From Sesamum alatum (lineage: Eukaryota > Streptophyta > Magnoliopsida > Lamiales > Pedaliaceae): 64,000 nt of DNA. Below are positions 22,127-33,811 of the stretch, piece by piece. Within the stretch, counting starts at the first letter, position 1. Each line of letters opens with the position of its first letter. The stretch covers positions 50,837,115 through 50,901,114 of the forward strand of contig JACGWO010000002.1 of NCBI GenBank assembly GCA_034509735.1, given 5' to 3'. The position numbers and the translations under genes are program-made. The notes under the pieces are model-generated. The model did no database searches. It saw only the letters and a list, made by a program, of their open reading frames with translations, and was not told the DNA's origin.

Positions 22127-23461
22127 GTGCCACCCAACAGGTGTTACCTTATTTTTGGGCCACAATTTGTTTAGTGTTGGGCTTGTACTTTTTAGAAAGA
22201 AAAGGCCCATATCTTTTTGAGCCCATATCAGGGTGTATGTTTCTGTACTTAATAGTAATAATGATATTAACTATTATAACTATTAATAATTTTTATGATA
22301 TAATTCTAATGGATCCACTTAAAAGAAATGAAAAGACAAGTAAACATCTCAATTATTGGGCAATTTTTTCGTTTAACTATTAAAAAAATTGAGGAAAGGG
22401 CGACCAACCTAGCAACCCTTGAGATCACAGGAGTTTTCTACTATTATGAAATATTTGGTTTAGTGAAACTACTATTCAAAGAATAAGCAGAAAGATCGCC
22501 AGAGTCTTTTTAACACGCAAAATGGATCAAAACCACTCATAATAATTAAATCGTACATCTATTATCACAACGAGTAAGTCGTAGTTATATCTATTCAATT
22601 CATGACTTGTTTTATGAGAATGTACATCTCGTTCCACGTGAATTATTTTTCTTTCTTTCTTTTCTTTTTTTTAAATTTTACGTGAACTATCTTCTTGGTA
22701 GTGAATTATTGAGGAATAACGTGAGAATGAAATAAAGAATGCCAGTTCCTAAGTCCATCGCACAGGGATAGGATCTGATTAAATGTCTAACTCTACAAAA
22801 TAATTGATTAAGAGTGACAGATATACTTGACCATTCGCTAAACATGGAATCTACTCATTACTTAAAAAGGGCAACCATGTAATAATTAATATATAGTACA
22901 TACATAATTATATATATTATCTCTTTACTTATTTAATTGTTTATAAGATTAATTATTCAAATCACAAATTACTTACTACTATTGCTAAAATCTACGAGAA
23001 TCTTTGTTGAAAGGCCAGTCTACCACTCTACTTGTAGTCAATATCATGGATGGACCATCATTCCAAATTTCTATTTATGTCAATATAATATTTTCTTTTT
23101 AAAATTATGATAAGCGAACATAAATATATAGATATAGACCTGTATTATACGTTTTTTGTGTCCGAAAAGCTATTTGTCCTCATGTATCATGCCATCACTT
23201 AAGAGTACATCTGAACGGATACTTTGTTTAAAACCTTAAACGAATCGAAATATTGATAATGCATTCAATGAAGTGGATGGGCCCTATGTTTGTTGTAATT
23301 GGCATGAATCAAATGTTGTCTGGTCAGCAAATCCATAAAAACTAGATTGACAGAGTTAGTAGTCTTTTGATCGACGAGTTCGGTCCGAGTCTTTAATATA
23401 AAAACTTTGAAAAGACGAATAAGCTAAAGTATCAAATATAATCAAAACCATGTAATATAAG

Positions 23462-23706
23462 GGGTTTAATGCAATTTACTCCCCTGTGATATTGCAAATG
23501 AGCAAATTATCCCCTTATGAAAAAATAATAGCAATTTATCCTCCTGTGTTTTACTTAGGGAGGTAAATTGCTTCATTTTGCAAAACACAGGGGGGTAAAT
23601 TGCTTCATTTTAAAAAATACAGAAAGATAAATTGCTATTTATTTTTTCATAAGGGGGTAATTTAATCATTTGTAGTATCACATGGGGATTGCTTGCATTT
23701 TTTTTC
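23462..23706. mobile_element. Foldback element, family B, with 10-bp target duplication
   Basis: A 245-bp near-complete palindrome. The left arm (GGGTTTAATGCAATTTACTC) pairs with the right arm ending TTGCATTTTTTTTC. GTAATATAAG (23452-23461) and GTAATGTAAG (23707-23716) flank it, a 9/10 match. Repeated GGGGTAAATTGC blocks alternate within the arms. It is a non-autonomous element with no coding capacity. Confidence 0.72.
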
Positions 23707-25422
23707 GTAATGTAAGTAGTATTTTCAGAAACAATTAATTAATATTGGGACGGAACATGGCTGGTGAGATGTGAGTCACGTGGGACAAGGAAGACGTAAT
23801 TTGACAAGTAGACGAAAAACATCTTTATTAGACAATTATTAAACTATTAATATCCTCTTCAACCATGCATATATATATGTACTTGAGATTATGTATTCTT
23901 TTCCTAATTAATCCACCGTTGATTCTCAAGAAACTCCCCCTAATCGATGGTCGAAAATATTCGATTACGTTGATTAATGACGTTTTGAAATTATTTTTAT
24001 GGTTGAACGTGACATTGAGAACTATAATTAGGAAACTTAGAATTTTTGACGTGGCATATCATGACATAATTTAATTTTTTAATTGTTATAGGTGTGACTC
24101 AATATATAGTACTAGTTTACGGGACATTGTGTAATAATGACTATCCACGTTGGCATTGATCTATAGGACAAGATGATTGTACAAATGTTTGTAAGAGTTT
24201 TTACTTTATGATTTGATTTATAAATTTGTGGGTGTATTTTAAGCTGACGGTAATTATGTTATTGGTTGTATTATGAGTTGGTATGTAGTAGTTGATTTAT
24301 AATATTTGTAGATGTAATAATGTGTTGATTGTGATAGTTAGATTCTCTTTTTCTTTATTTTTGAATGAATTAATTATAGTTACATGATGAATTTTAATTA
24401 TCGACAATTAATGCATCATATTATTAATATCAAATTTTTATAATAAATATGTTAAAAAAAAATAAAATTTGATGTAGAGGTGATAGCAGTTTTAGTCCAG
24501 ATCAATTTGATATTTACAATAAAGGAATATAACTTTATGAAAATGACAATTTTGATCCAAACAAACCCTAATTTAAGCCGAAAAAAATTAAAAATTAAAA
24601 TCTCCAATTTCTAAGTGTAAATTTATTGTAAATTTTAAATTGACCTAATTAGTGGATAAAAAATGCACTTTTTCTTTAAATGCAATTATATTAGACCAGT
24701 AACTATTATTAAAGTAAATCAATACTCATACATTAGTGGGATTCAAACTTAAGATCACAATGCTAATGGTGGAAAATTCTAGGCCAGATCCGACTCTGAC
24801 AAACCTAAACTAATCATATTGTAATTAGTGCAATACACTCTCTATGTGTGATTGTTGTACATTTTAGTAAAAGTGACTAACCACGCAGTAAGTGTATTAC
24901 AATTGCCTTGTAATTGATTTAATTCGACCAAATCTAATCCAAACAAAAAACGAAAAATTCAAATGGCGTGGTAGGGGAAGGGGGATGACAAACAGGATTA
25001 GTGATTAATTAATTAGGAAAGGACGACAGACATACTAATTTGCCACATATATAATACTGAACTGATTTACCATTCTTGTCAGAGGATGATCTATATATAT
25101 ATAGATCCGCATTAATAGCTTCATCCACGATTTCCAAAAATTTAATTAGGACTAAACAAACAATTAATATTGGGAAAAGTGTAATAATTAAGAATATAAT
25201 AATTGAGATTTGTAAGAAGAAAACAGAGTTGGTAACTGTTGGGGGTTGACTTTACAGGTTGGTTACTTGGAAATATTGGAAGTGAATAATCTTGCTGACC
25301 AACCTGTCCTAATTAATAATTTTCACAGGCAAACACCACCTAAGGGCATTCTCATATTTTTACATTAATTTTTCAATTGACTATGTGCGATGTTACAAAC
25401 ATCAGATCGATAGTTGAAAATT

Positions 25423-25654
25423 GGGAAAAATATAATTACCTCTCCTGTGATATGCAAAATGTGTAAAAACCCCTCATATGAAAAAATAAATAATAATTTA
25501 CCCTCTGTATTTTAAAAAATGGAGCAAAAAACCTCATGTGAGGGGTTGTTTGCTGCATTTTAAATAACACAAGGGGTAAATTGCTAGTTATTTTTTCACA
25601 GGGGGATAATTGCTCTTTTTGATTAACACAGGGGGACAAATTGCATTTAACCCT
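25423..25654. mobile_element. Foldback element, family B, with perfect 9-bp target duplication
   Basis: A 232-bp element with the same block pattern as 23462-23706: CCTCTCCTGTGATATGCAAA on the left, TTGCATTTAACCCT on the right, and internal GGGGTAAATTGC units. The 9-bp direct repeat TTGAAAATT flanks it at 25414-25422 and 25655-25663. The open frame crossing it on the minus strand is a by-product. Confidence 0.75.
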
Positions 25655-26694
25655 TTGAAAATTTATAATAATAGGATCAGTGCAATTTGTTATTATGCCA
25701 AATTTCAAATATTGTGGACATAATTTATGCGATGAAAATATATAACAACATAATTTCAACATCATCATATGTACGTATGCGTATATGGAAGCTTTTTAAA
25801 CATCATCGTGATTCATGGTACTTTTTTTTATGCACGACGAGTGTGAAAATGCAAGAGAAAAACCCTCTTTTACACGCACATTAATATTATTGTCACAAGA
25901 AAACCAAAAGGGCTAGCTTATTTCTGCGCTGCCTTTTGCTTAATTGGACGGCTGTCAATTTGGGGAATGCAAGATCCTCGTGAATTTTATTATATATATA
26001 GAGAGAGAGAAAACAATGTACACGAGCGTAGAATATAGTTTGTTCTAATTTCATGCAACAAAAGTAGTCTAATAATTAATTTCATGAATGTCATAAAATA
26101 GTTAAACTTGAGGTGGTCGGGAGTAAGTGATCAAGTTCCCCAACCCCCAACCACATCAAACTTTTACACTTGTTAATTAATTGTGTAAATTTACAGCTCA
26201 TGAGTCATGAGCCAACTCAAAGAGAGGTCAAAAGTTCATTTAATTAAAGGTGTGTGCATGCATGCACCAATGCTTAGGTTTTGTCGTGAAAAATTGTGGA
26301 GTCAAAACGGACAATACCTTATATGAACTGAGAGCTTGCAAATGGGCATAAATTAGTTAAATAATCTAAATTATATATATAACAAGCCATGCAACCATGC
26401 ATTAATTCGTACTGCATTTTAATCAGAACTTAATTAATAAATATGTATATTAATTACGTACCCTAGCTAGTGTGGAGCATTGAAATTATCGCGCGGTCTT
26501 AATTAAGTTAACCACTTCAATTAATTATCAAGGGTTTTGGTAATGAATTACTTACCACAAATTATATATATACCTAGCTAGTAATATATGCTTGTGTCCT
26601 GAATCGTGATGAGATGAATGTCTGACCATTTGTGACTCATGATGTTTATGGGAGACAATTCATGGAAACAGACAAGAGGTTGACTAATATTGAT

Positions 26695-27191
26695 GGATTA
26701 AATATAATTTTTGTTCTGTATCTTTTATATTTTGATATTTTAGTTTTTTATTTTTTTAGAATAGCAAATAGGTTAAGTAATTTTTAAATTTTTTGTGATT
26801 TTGGTCTTTCAGTCGCTGGAGCTTGCAAATATTGCCGGATTTTTTTTTAAAATTTGAGGCTTTTGTTCCCATTGGTCAATTTAATGGACCAAAATCGTGA
26901 AAAATTATAAGTTACAGGACGTATTTGCTACACTAGAAAGATATAGGACTAAAACACAAAAATATAAAAGATATAGGACAAAAATTTGGTTCCATGCTGA
27001 CAGTAATTTGACCAATGGGAACAAAAGCCCCAAATTAAAAATATTTTTCGATAACATTTGCAAACTCCGGTGATTGAAGGACCAAAATCGTAAAAAATTA
27101 AAAAGTTATATGACCAATTTACTAACTTAGAAAGATAATGGACTAAAACGCCAAAAGACAAAAGATACATGATGAAAAATCCATTTAAGCC
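26695..27191. mobile_element. Foldback element, family C (copy 1), MULE-like
   Basis: A 497-bp element beginning GGATTAAATATAATTTTTGT and ending AAAATCCATTTAAGCC, inverted relative to each other. Subterminal blocks (TTTTAGT...TTTAT, AATAGCAAATAGG, GATTTTGGTC) recur in inverse order in the right half. Candidate 9-bp target duplication AATATTGAT / AATATAGAC (7/9), so this is an older insertion than copy 2. Confidence 0.72.
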
Positions 27192-27810
27192 AATATAGAC
27201 GATGTGAGTTGTGCTAGCTAGATGCCCGCCCACCACACTTACACTAATTATATACTGAGTTCTCGATTTTCATATTCTATTGTGCAGATTTTAATTCGGC
27301 AAGTATGTGAACGATAATATTAGTTTTATACGAAATTCATTTAGATAATTTTATTTTATAATCTAATAAATTCGTACATTGAAAACAAAAAATAGTCGAA
27401 AAAGTATAGAGCACTGATATTTTTATATCACATATATATAGCAAGAATGAAATCACATGATGTAATTATTATTTTTTTTATATGAAACATTTTCTGTAGA
27501 TAAATATTTGTGATCGCCATCTTATGAGTGATATAAAATAATTAAGACATATATTAATATATATTAAAATATAAAGAAATAGTTAAAAATGTGGAAATGG
27601 GAAGCTTGATTCTAGGGATGTTGAGGGGGGAAAGACAAACTACGGACCTGTTTGGGATCAGTGAGATTTGTAGCATTTTTTTTTTCTTTTTAAATTTAAT
27701 TTACTACTAATTGACAACAAATATTACTATTCAATTCCAGGTAGAGACACTTTCATTGATTCTTGTCTGAAAGACTTTTGTCAATTCTCTAACACCACAT
27801 GATTGTATAT

Positions 27811-27816
<6 letters not shown>

Positions 27817-27841
<25 letters not shown>
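27817..27841. repeat. TA microsatellite
   Basis: Uninterrupted TA dinucleotide run of about 25 bp; likely length-polymorphic. Confidence 0.9.
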
Positions 27842-28087
27842 GGATTAATGTTTCTCTCATGTGCATATCGCTGTGAAAATTCTATGGCATTGCTGACCTG
27901 CATGCAGATGGTTTCTTTGTGGAAGATTTAATTTTAATCCCATTTTAACCCATGACCTTCAAAGGAAAAAGCACAAGAAATTGAAATTATTTCACTAAAC
28001 ACAGTTTTCAAATGCAGATATATTTCAATTGGTAAGATTGAGGTCCCACAATAAAAAGTTGTGAGTTCAAGTCCGACAAATGTGGGT

Positions 28088-28584
28088 GGGATTAAATGGA
28101 ATTTTCGTCCTGTATTTTTTGCATTTTGGCATTTTAGTCCTTTATCTTTCTAGGGTAGCAAATAGGTCTTATAATTTTTTAATTTTTCGCGATTTTGGTC
28201 CTTTCGTCGCCGGAGTTCGCAAGTGTTGGCCGGAAATTTTTTGAATTTGGGGCTTTTCTTTCCATTGGTCAATTTAATGGATCAAAATCATGAAAAATTA
28301 AAAGTTATAGGACTTATTTGCTACCCTAGAAATATAAAGGACTAAAATGTCAAAATATAAAAGATACGGGACGAAAATACAATTTCATGCTGGCAGGAAT
28401 TGACCAATGTGAAGAAAATCCCCAAATTTAAAAAGAAACTCCGGTAATATTTCCAAACTCCGGTGACTGAAGGATCAAAATCGCGAAAAATTAAAAAATT
28501 ACAAGACTTATTTGCTACCCTAAAAAGATAAAGGACTACAATGCCAAAATGCAAAAGATACAGGACGAAAAATACATTTAACCC
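28088..28584. mobile_element. Foldback element, family C (copy 2), with perfect 9-bp target duplication
   Basis: A 497-bp element, the same length as copy 1, beginning GGGATTAAATGGAATTTTCG and ending AAATACATTTAACCC. The direct repeat AATGTGGGT flanks it exactly at 28079-28087 and 28585-28593. A 9-bp duplication with long inverted ends is the hallmark of Mutator-like elements, so I infer a non-autonomous MULE. It sits beside a tRNA-like GAGTTCAAGTCC motif (28063) that may belong to a SINE remnant. Confidence 0.8.
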
Positions 28585-28989
28585 AATGTGGGTGTATGTC
28601 TAATTTTATAGCAGATTGAATGATGTAACGAATCTCATACTTATTTGAAATATATATGTATATCTATACTAATATAAAAAGAAAATATCATCCACACTCA
28701 CAAACAATGATTAATGACGTTGTCGCACCATTTTTTCTGAAGCCAAATGCCCTTCAACCGATAAAGATAATTAACATATTCAACTTTCAAACTTTACATT
28801 AGCTGACAAATTAATTTCTTTTTTTTTTTAATGTAATGTATTGATTTATATATTTTATTGTTATTTATAATAATACATTTTAAAGCGCTAACTAACTAAT
28901 AGAAACGAGAACGACGTACCATATCGACTAGTGTATATATATGATAACATGTCCATGCATCATCATCATCCATTCACATGTATCACACA

Positions 28990-28990
28990 T

Positions 28991-29072
<82 letters not shown>
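28990..29072. repeat. Compound TA / GA microsatellite upstream of the GARP gene
   Basis: A TA run (28990-29028, one interruption) runs directly into an uninterrupted AG run of 22 units (29029-29072). It ends 220 bp before the ATG, so it lies in the proximal promoter or leader of the next gene. GA repeats are bound by plant BASIC PENTACYSTEINE proteins, so a regulatory effect is possible but not shown. Confidence 0.88.
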
Positions 29073-29075
<3 letters not shown>

Positions 29076-29292
29076 TGTTGTTTATATTCCTAACCCCAGG
29101 AATTTTCATTCCCAATTCTAACAACTTTCCCCTACAAGAATATAACTTCATCTCTACTCTCTCCTCATTGAGAAAACAATATACTTGATCGAATCATATC
29201 ATTTCTCTCATCATATACACACCAAATTAAACTCCATTTGCAGTCCACAGCTGCTACAAATTAATTACTCAGACAGCAGCAGCAGCAGCAGC

Positions 29293-30826
29293 ATGCAAAA
29301 TTCCAAGAAAGCCCTTCTGCCGGCTGATGATCAGAGTGATGAAGGAGGAGATGAAGAAAACGAATGCAAGCCCAACAGCTCCCCCAGCAACAGCACAGTC
29401 GTCGAAGAAATCAGTCGCAAAAAGGACGTCAGCTGCGGATCTGTGAGGCACTACACCCGCTCCAAAACGCCACGCCTCCGCTGGACGCCGGACCTCCACC
29501 TTTGCTTTCTTCACGCTGTACAAAGACTAGGAGGGCAAGAAAGTAATTAAACATTTCATTTTGACCTAAGTTTATAATAATTATTTCAATTTGATTTTCA
29601 TCATATAGTACTGACTAGCTAATACATGGTTGATTTTTGGGGTGCAGGGGCAACACCTAAATTGGTGCTCCAATTGATGAATGTTAAAGGCCTAAGTATT
29701 GCTCATGTCAAGAGCCATCTTCAGGTATATAAATATTAATTTCTACAAATAATAATAGTTGATAAAATTTGAATAATATAGATATATGTAATTATATACT
29801 CCTTTGTGAAGGGATTTATTATTTGATAGGAAATTGATTCTTATTAATATTTTGGTTTGATCTTGTCTTTAATTAGATGTACAGAAGCAAGAAGATTGAT
29901 CATGATCCAAATCAAGGTACTGCACAAATACTACTAATGCAAAAATTAGGGTTTTTAATTCCTTCTTTCAGGCTTTATTGATCAGTTCTAATATACGCAA
30001 ATTTCCGATAAATCTCAATAGTAATTTCGGAGCAACGAATGCGGCTTGATGCTGGAGATCCTCATATTTATAACCTCGGCCAACTCCCAGTCCTACAAGG
30101 ATGCAACAAGCAAACACCAATCTCCAACCTACAGTATGTGCATTCATGAGGTTTTATAGAATTTTGAAACAAATTAAACACTCTGAATTGGATATTTTAC
30201 CTAAATGAGACACATAATTGAGAGAAATGCAGACTCAAAAGTGCAAAAAAAAGTCTAATATTTATGGTAAATTTCCTCTAATTTTTTGCAGGTATAGAGA
30301 TATTGTCGTTTGGGGTAGCCATGCCAATTCCATTTATTATGGTCCTTACACAAGCTGGGCAGCAACAGATGTAACCAGCACACACAGACAATCTTGTCCA
30401 AGAATTCTTGAAAATGATCACAAACTTTTACAAAAATTCGCAAAGCAAAGCTTTTGGCAAACCCAAAATAATACAACAAGCCCGACGAACCAAAATTGCC
30501 CTAGCGAATGTCCAGATCATCATAGAGACGGAGCACACTCAATGCACGTGCAGAATCATCATCGGTTTTCTCGACTATTAGCCCACGATCATGAAGGGAG
30601 TGGTTGCAACTTGAAAAGAAAGTTTTCATGCGACCAAGTGAATCTTGACCTCGATCTGTCCCTAAAAACGACACCAGAAAAAGAGAAGAAAATTAAGAGG
30701 AGCTTGAAGGATGGTCATGAGGTAGACAGTATGTTATCTCTCTCATTGTTTTGTTCATCCTCGGAGGAAACTTATAACTGCAAGAAGAATGCAAAAATGG
30801 CAGCTACTTTGGATCTGAGTTTGTGA
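29293..30826 (+). CDS. GARP/G2-like (MYB-related) transcription factor with EAR repression motifs
   Basis: A nuclear DNA-binding protein of 337 residues. Five exons: 29293-29542, 29648-29724, 29877-29916, 30022-30133, 30292-30826 (1014 nt, in frame). ATG 29293 is the first in-frame ATG; the frame upstream opens only with a TTG. The GARP domain spans about 57-117: KTPRLRWTPDLHLCFLHAV, LGGQERATPKLVLQLM, and GLSIAHVKSHLQMYRSKK in place of the SHAQKYF signature. The N-terminus is acidic (DDQSDEGGDEENE). The C-terminus has three EAR-like motifs, LDLDLSL (278-284), LSLSL (308-312) and LDLSL as the last residues, which predict TOPLESS recruitment and repression. Relatives include At2g40260 and, more distantly, rice MOF1. 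Targets are unknown. Confidence 0.9.
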
Positions 30827-31633
30827 ATAGGACAATTTCTGAGTGAGATTTTTCAAGTACTTGCTTGTCAGTACTGTGCCAATGCATACAGATCATTATT
30901 CGAGGTAAATTTGTCCACTTTTTGATTAATTTGTTTTTCTGATTCTTGAATATTTGTATGTAGAGATATAGGTAGAGCTAGATATATATATATGTATATA
31001 TTTAATTCTGATGATCTAATTAATTATAATAATATTTGATCAAGATAAATCTTTGCATTGGGTACTGGGGTGTGTAAGAGACAATGCAGATCTTTGTCTT
31101 GTCTCCATATTAATTTCGAAAATTTGTTTTTATTAATTAAAAAAATCCGATAATTACGAGATCAACTGTTGTTAATTAACTAATTATAGCCTACCTAGTT
31201 AGTTTTTCTTAAAATGACTTTTCAATAACTTTTTTGTTGTATTAATATCTGTTATATTTATATATATATACTTAATTCATATGATTTATTTTTTAATTAA
31301 GAGGAATATATATAAATATATATACCTCATTTTTTTCTTGTGTAACTATATATATATATATATTCCATTGATCATAGTATTGCCACTAGAAAAAATATGA
31401 TTTTTTTGCTACGGTTAATTACTATGGTCAAAAGAAAAAATCATGTCGAATACAAATTAACCATGATTTTGCAACGGTCATAAGTCGTTGTTTATGCAAG
31501 TGTGATCAAAACCATGGCATATCTTTTGACTATGACAAAAGACATGGCAAATGTTGATTAATCGTGACAAAAATTTAAATTTTTATATTGATTTTGTTTA
31601 GCCGTGGTTAATATATAGTGTTGTCTCTTAAAA

Positions 31634-32060
31634 GGATTAAATATAATTTTCATCCTGTATTTTTTGTGTTTTATCATTTTAGTCCTTTATCTTTCTAGCG
31701 TAGCAAATAGGTCCTGTAATTTTTAATTTTTTACGATTTTGGTCCTTCAATTTAATGGACCAAAATCGCGAAAAATTATAAGTTACAGGACCTATTTGCT
31801 ACACTAGAAAGATAAATGATTAAAACGTCAAAATATAAAAGATATAGGACGAAAATTTGATTCTATGCCGGCAGTAATTTGACCAATGGGAATGAAAGCC
31901 CCAAAGTAAAAAAAAATCCGGTAATATTTGCAAACCCGATGATTGAAGTACCAAAATCACAAAAAATTAAAAAGTTACAGAACTTATTTACTAACCTAGA
32001 AAAATAAATGACTAAAACGTCAAAATATAAAAGATACAGGACGAAAAATACATTTAAACC
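31634..32060. mobile_element. Foldback element, family C (copy 3), internally deleted
   Basis: A 427-bp copy with the same ends as the copies at 26695 and 28088 (GGATTAAATATAATTTTCAT ... ACATTTAAACC). About 70 bp are missing between GATTTTGGTCC and TTCAATTTAATGG, where the full copies carry GGTC at both borders of the missing segment. Candidate target duplication: TCTCTTAAA / TCTCTTCTA. Confidence 0.7.
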
Positions 32061-32811
32061 TCTCTTCTAATATAACGAAAGGTCAATTTTTTTGTTGTGT
32101 GCATGCATGGAACAATTAACTGGGTAGATCATCTAGGTCTAGATCATAATTTAGAGCATGATGCGGATTTATTTTTCAAGAATGATCACTTCTTGAAATA
32201 TTTATCGGAAGCGTATAAATTTTAGTGGAAATTGCTGTTGAGCTGTTTAATTATTACAAAGCTAAATAAGTGTTTGCTTTGCTGTTACAGTTGAGGCTGG
32301 AAATTTGAAGAATATAAGGTCTTATGTTTTGGTCTCGCATTTGATCACTTCGATGTGTTAATTTATTATGTTTTAATTATTTTCTATATTTTCTAATGTA
32401 TATTAAAAGATAATACATTACATATATTGAGTTTGAAGATATATTGGCACGTGAATAAGTCATCGATTATTTTGTAATTCAATGAATGTGTGGACACAAT
32501 ATTTAATGTAAGACGCAATATTTAAAGACATATCGTACGTGCCCAACACGATGTGCTAAGAATACTCGATGCATATGATATTTTGGAGTGCATTTTTTTT
32601 AATCTTAGAAACTTCTTCAGAACGATACAATCAAACCAATTACACAGTTGTTATGTTCTTGAAAATTGTTAAAAGAAATGAAAAAAACTAAAATCGATTT
32701 CCTACTTATTTCTTAATTATAACATCTCTTTTTTTCGTTTTCAATAAGCAAAATATAAAATTAAGTTAAATACGTTATCACTATCTTAAAAGAACTTGGA
32801 TGGTGTATTGG

Positions 32812-33172
32812 CTAAATTTATTTAAAAGATTTTATAAACTCGTACATCCTATAAGATGTTTTTAGAATTTATAAGATATTAGATCTTATTTTAAAAATAA
32901 GTTTATAAAATGTTTGGATAAAGTAAGATTATGAAACTTATAATAGTGATGACAAACTTGTAATTAATTTGAAGAAATTTGTTAAGATCTTCGAAATAAA
33001 TTAATAACTCATTACATTTTCTTTTTATAGAGTTTATAAGCTCCAAACGTCATATTTTTTGAGCTCATAAGCTCTTTTCTTAAAAAATTTATCAAACACC
33101 TTATAATATAATATAAGTTTTCAAACATCTTATAAAATGTTTTTAAAGAGTTTATAAGTTCACCCAAACACC
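32812..33172. mobile_element. MITE-like element with GGTGTTTGG-type inverted ends
   Basis: About 361 bp between GGTGTATTGGCTAAATTTAT and GTTCACCCAAACACC, which are imperfect inverted repeats. The interior is rich in repeated TTATAAG and TTATAAA words in both orientations. No clear target duplication; the class is inferred from structure only. Confidence 0.55.
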
Positions 33173-33811
33173 CTCTTAATAAAAAAAAAAAAATGTAATT
33201 TCGTCAAAGTTCAGTGAAACATATTAACCAATTTAGTTATCAATACACCAAATACTAAGTTTAATTTCAATTGGATTATACTAATCACTACTAAATCAAC
33301 AACCGGTGATTAATAGTTGTAACTTTGGTTCTATCAAAGAAGCTCAATTATTAGCTATCAATTCATCATATAGAGAAACAAACAGAGAGCCAAACGCGGC
33401 CTCCACAGAGGACGGACGAAACCACAAAATACAAACACCCAATCATAAACAACCACGTGGGATGAGGTTTTCCGACAAAACTCGATGTCGCTCGACCGTT
33501 AAATGCCATAGCATGAACCCTACAATTCTTACTATTGATGCATCCATAGCATTGTACACTGTACTAAAACCATATAAGAAACCCATTCAGTAGTACCCCT
33601 TTCGTCCTCAAAGAACAACACTTTGAAGCGTACTGCAGGAAAAGCATTTGTGTGCTACTTTCCCCCTTAGAATCTATCTCCTCAACCTCCGCATATGCTT
33701 CCCGCATCTTCGTCTTATCCTTCCGCCACTTACAAGTCGTTTTTCGCTACAAAAACACGCACACACACTACACATACTGATTACACAGGAAACACACACT
33801 TTCTCCCTCTA

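Larger units (their letters stand above)
20933..29292. other. Long spacer between SAM50 and the GARP gene, with transposon copies
   Basis: 8.4 kb without a convincing gene. The first kilobase holds the SAM50 3' UTR and downstream T-rich DNA. Between 21776 and 21895 a GTGTGTGATGT..GATCGCGAGGT unit of about 55-60 bp occurs twice. At 22108-22126 there is a G-box palindrome, followed by GGGCC-type motifs up to 22225 with no gene start nearby. Four foldback elements are listed separately (23462-23706, 25423-25654, 26695-27191, 28088-28584). TA and GA microsatellites end the region. Frames such as those at 22141, 23865, 26949 and 28342 show no family features. Confidence 0.6.
30827..33811. other. 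Spacer between the GARP gene and UGP3
   Basis: 3 kb of AT-rich DNA. It holds the GARP 3' UTR, TA-rich tracts (31255-31365), foldback copy 3 of family C (31634-32060) and a MITE-like element (32812-33172). From 33600 a C/T-rich stretch probably contains the UGP3 promoter and leader. The in-frame ATG at 33695 would lengthen UGP3 by 39 residues. I see no other gene. Confidence 0.6.

Noticed and set aside
28050..28087. Possible tRNA gene near the GAGTTCAAGTCC motif
   Set aside because: Only a B-box-like word is present; no acceptor stem, anticodon arm or terminator-like T run in the right places.
33695..33811. 39-residue N-terminal extension of UGP3
   Set aside because: ATG 33812 begins a normal transit peptide in a better start context; the extension is Thr/His-rich leader sequence.
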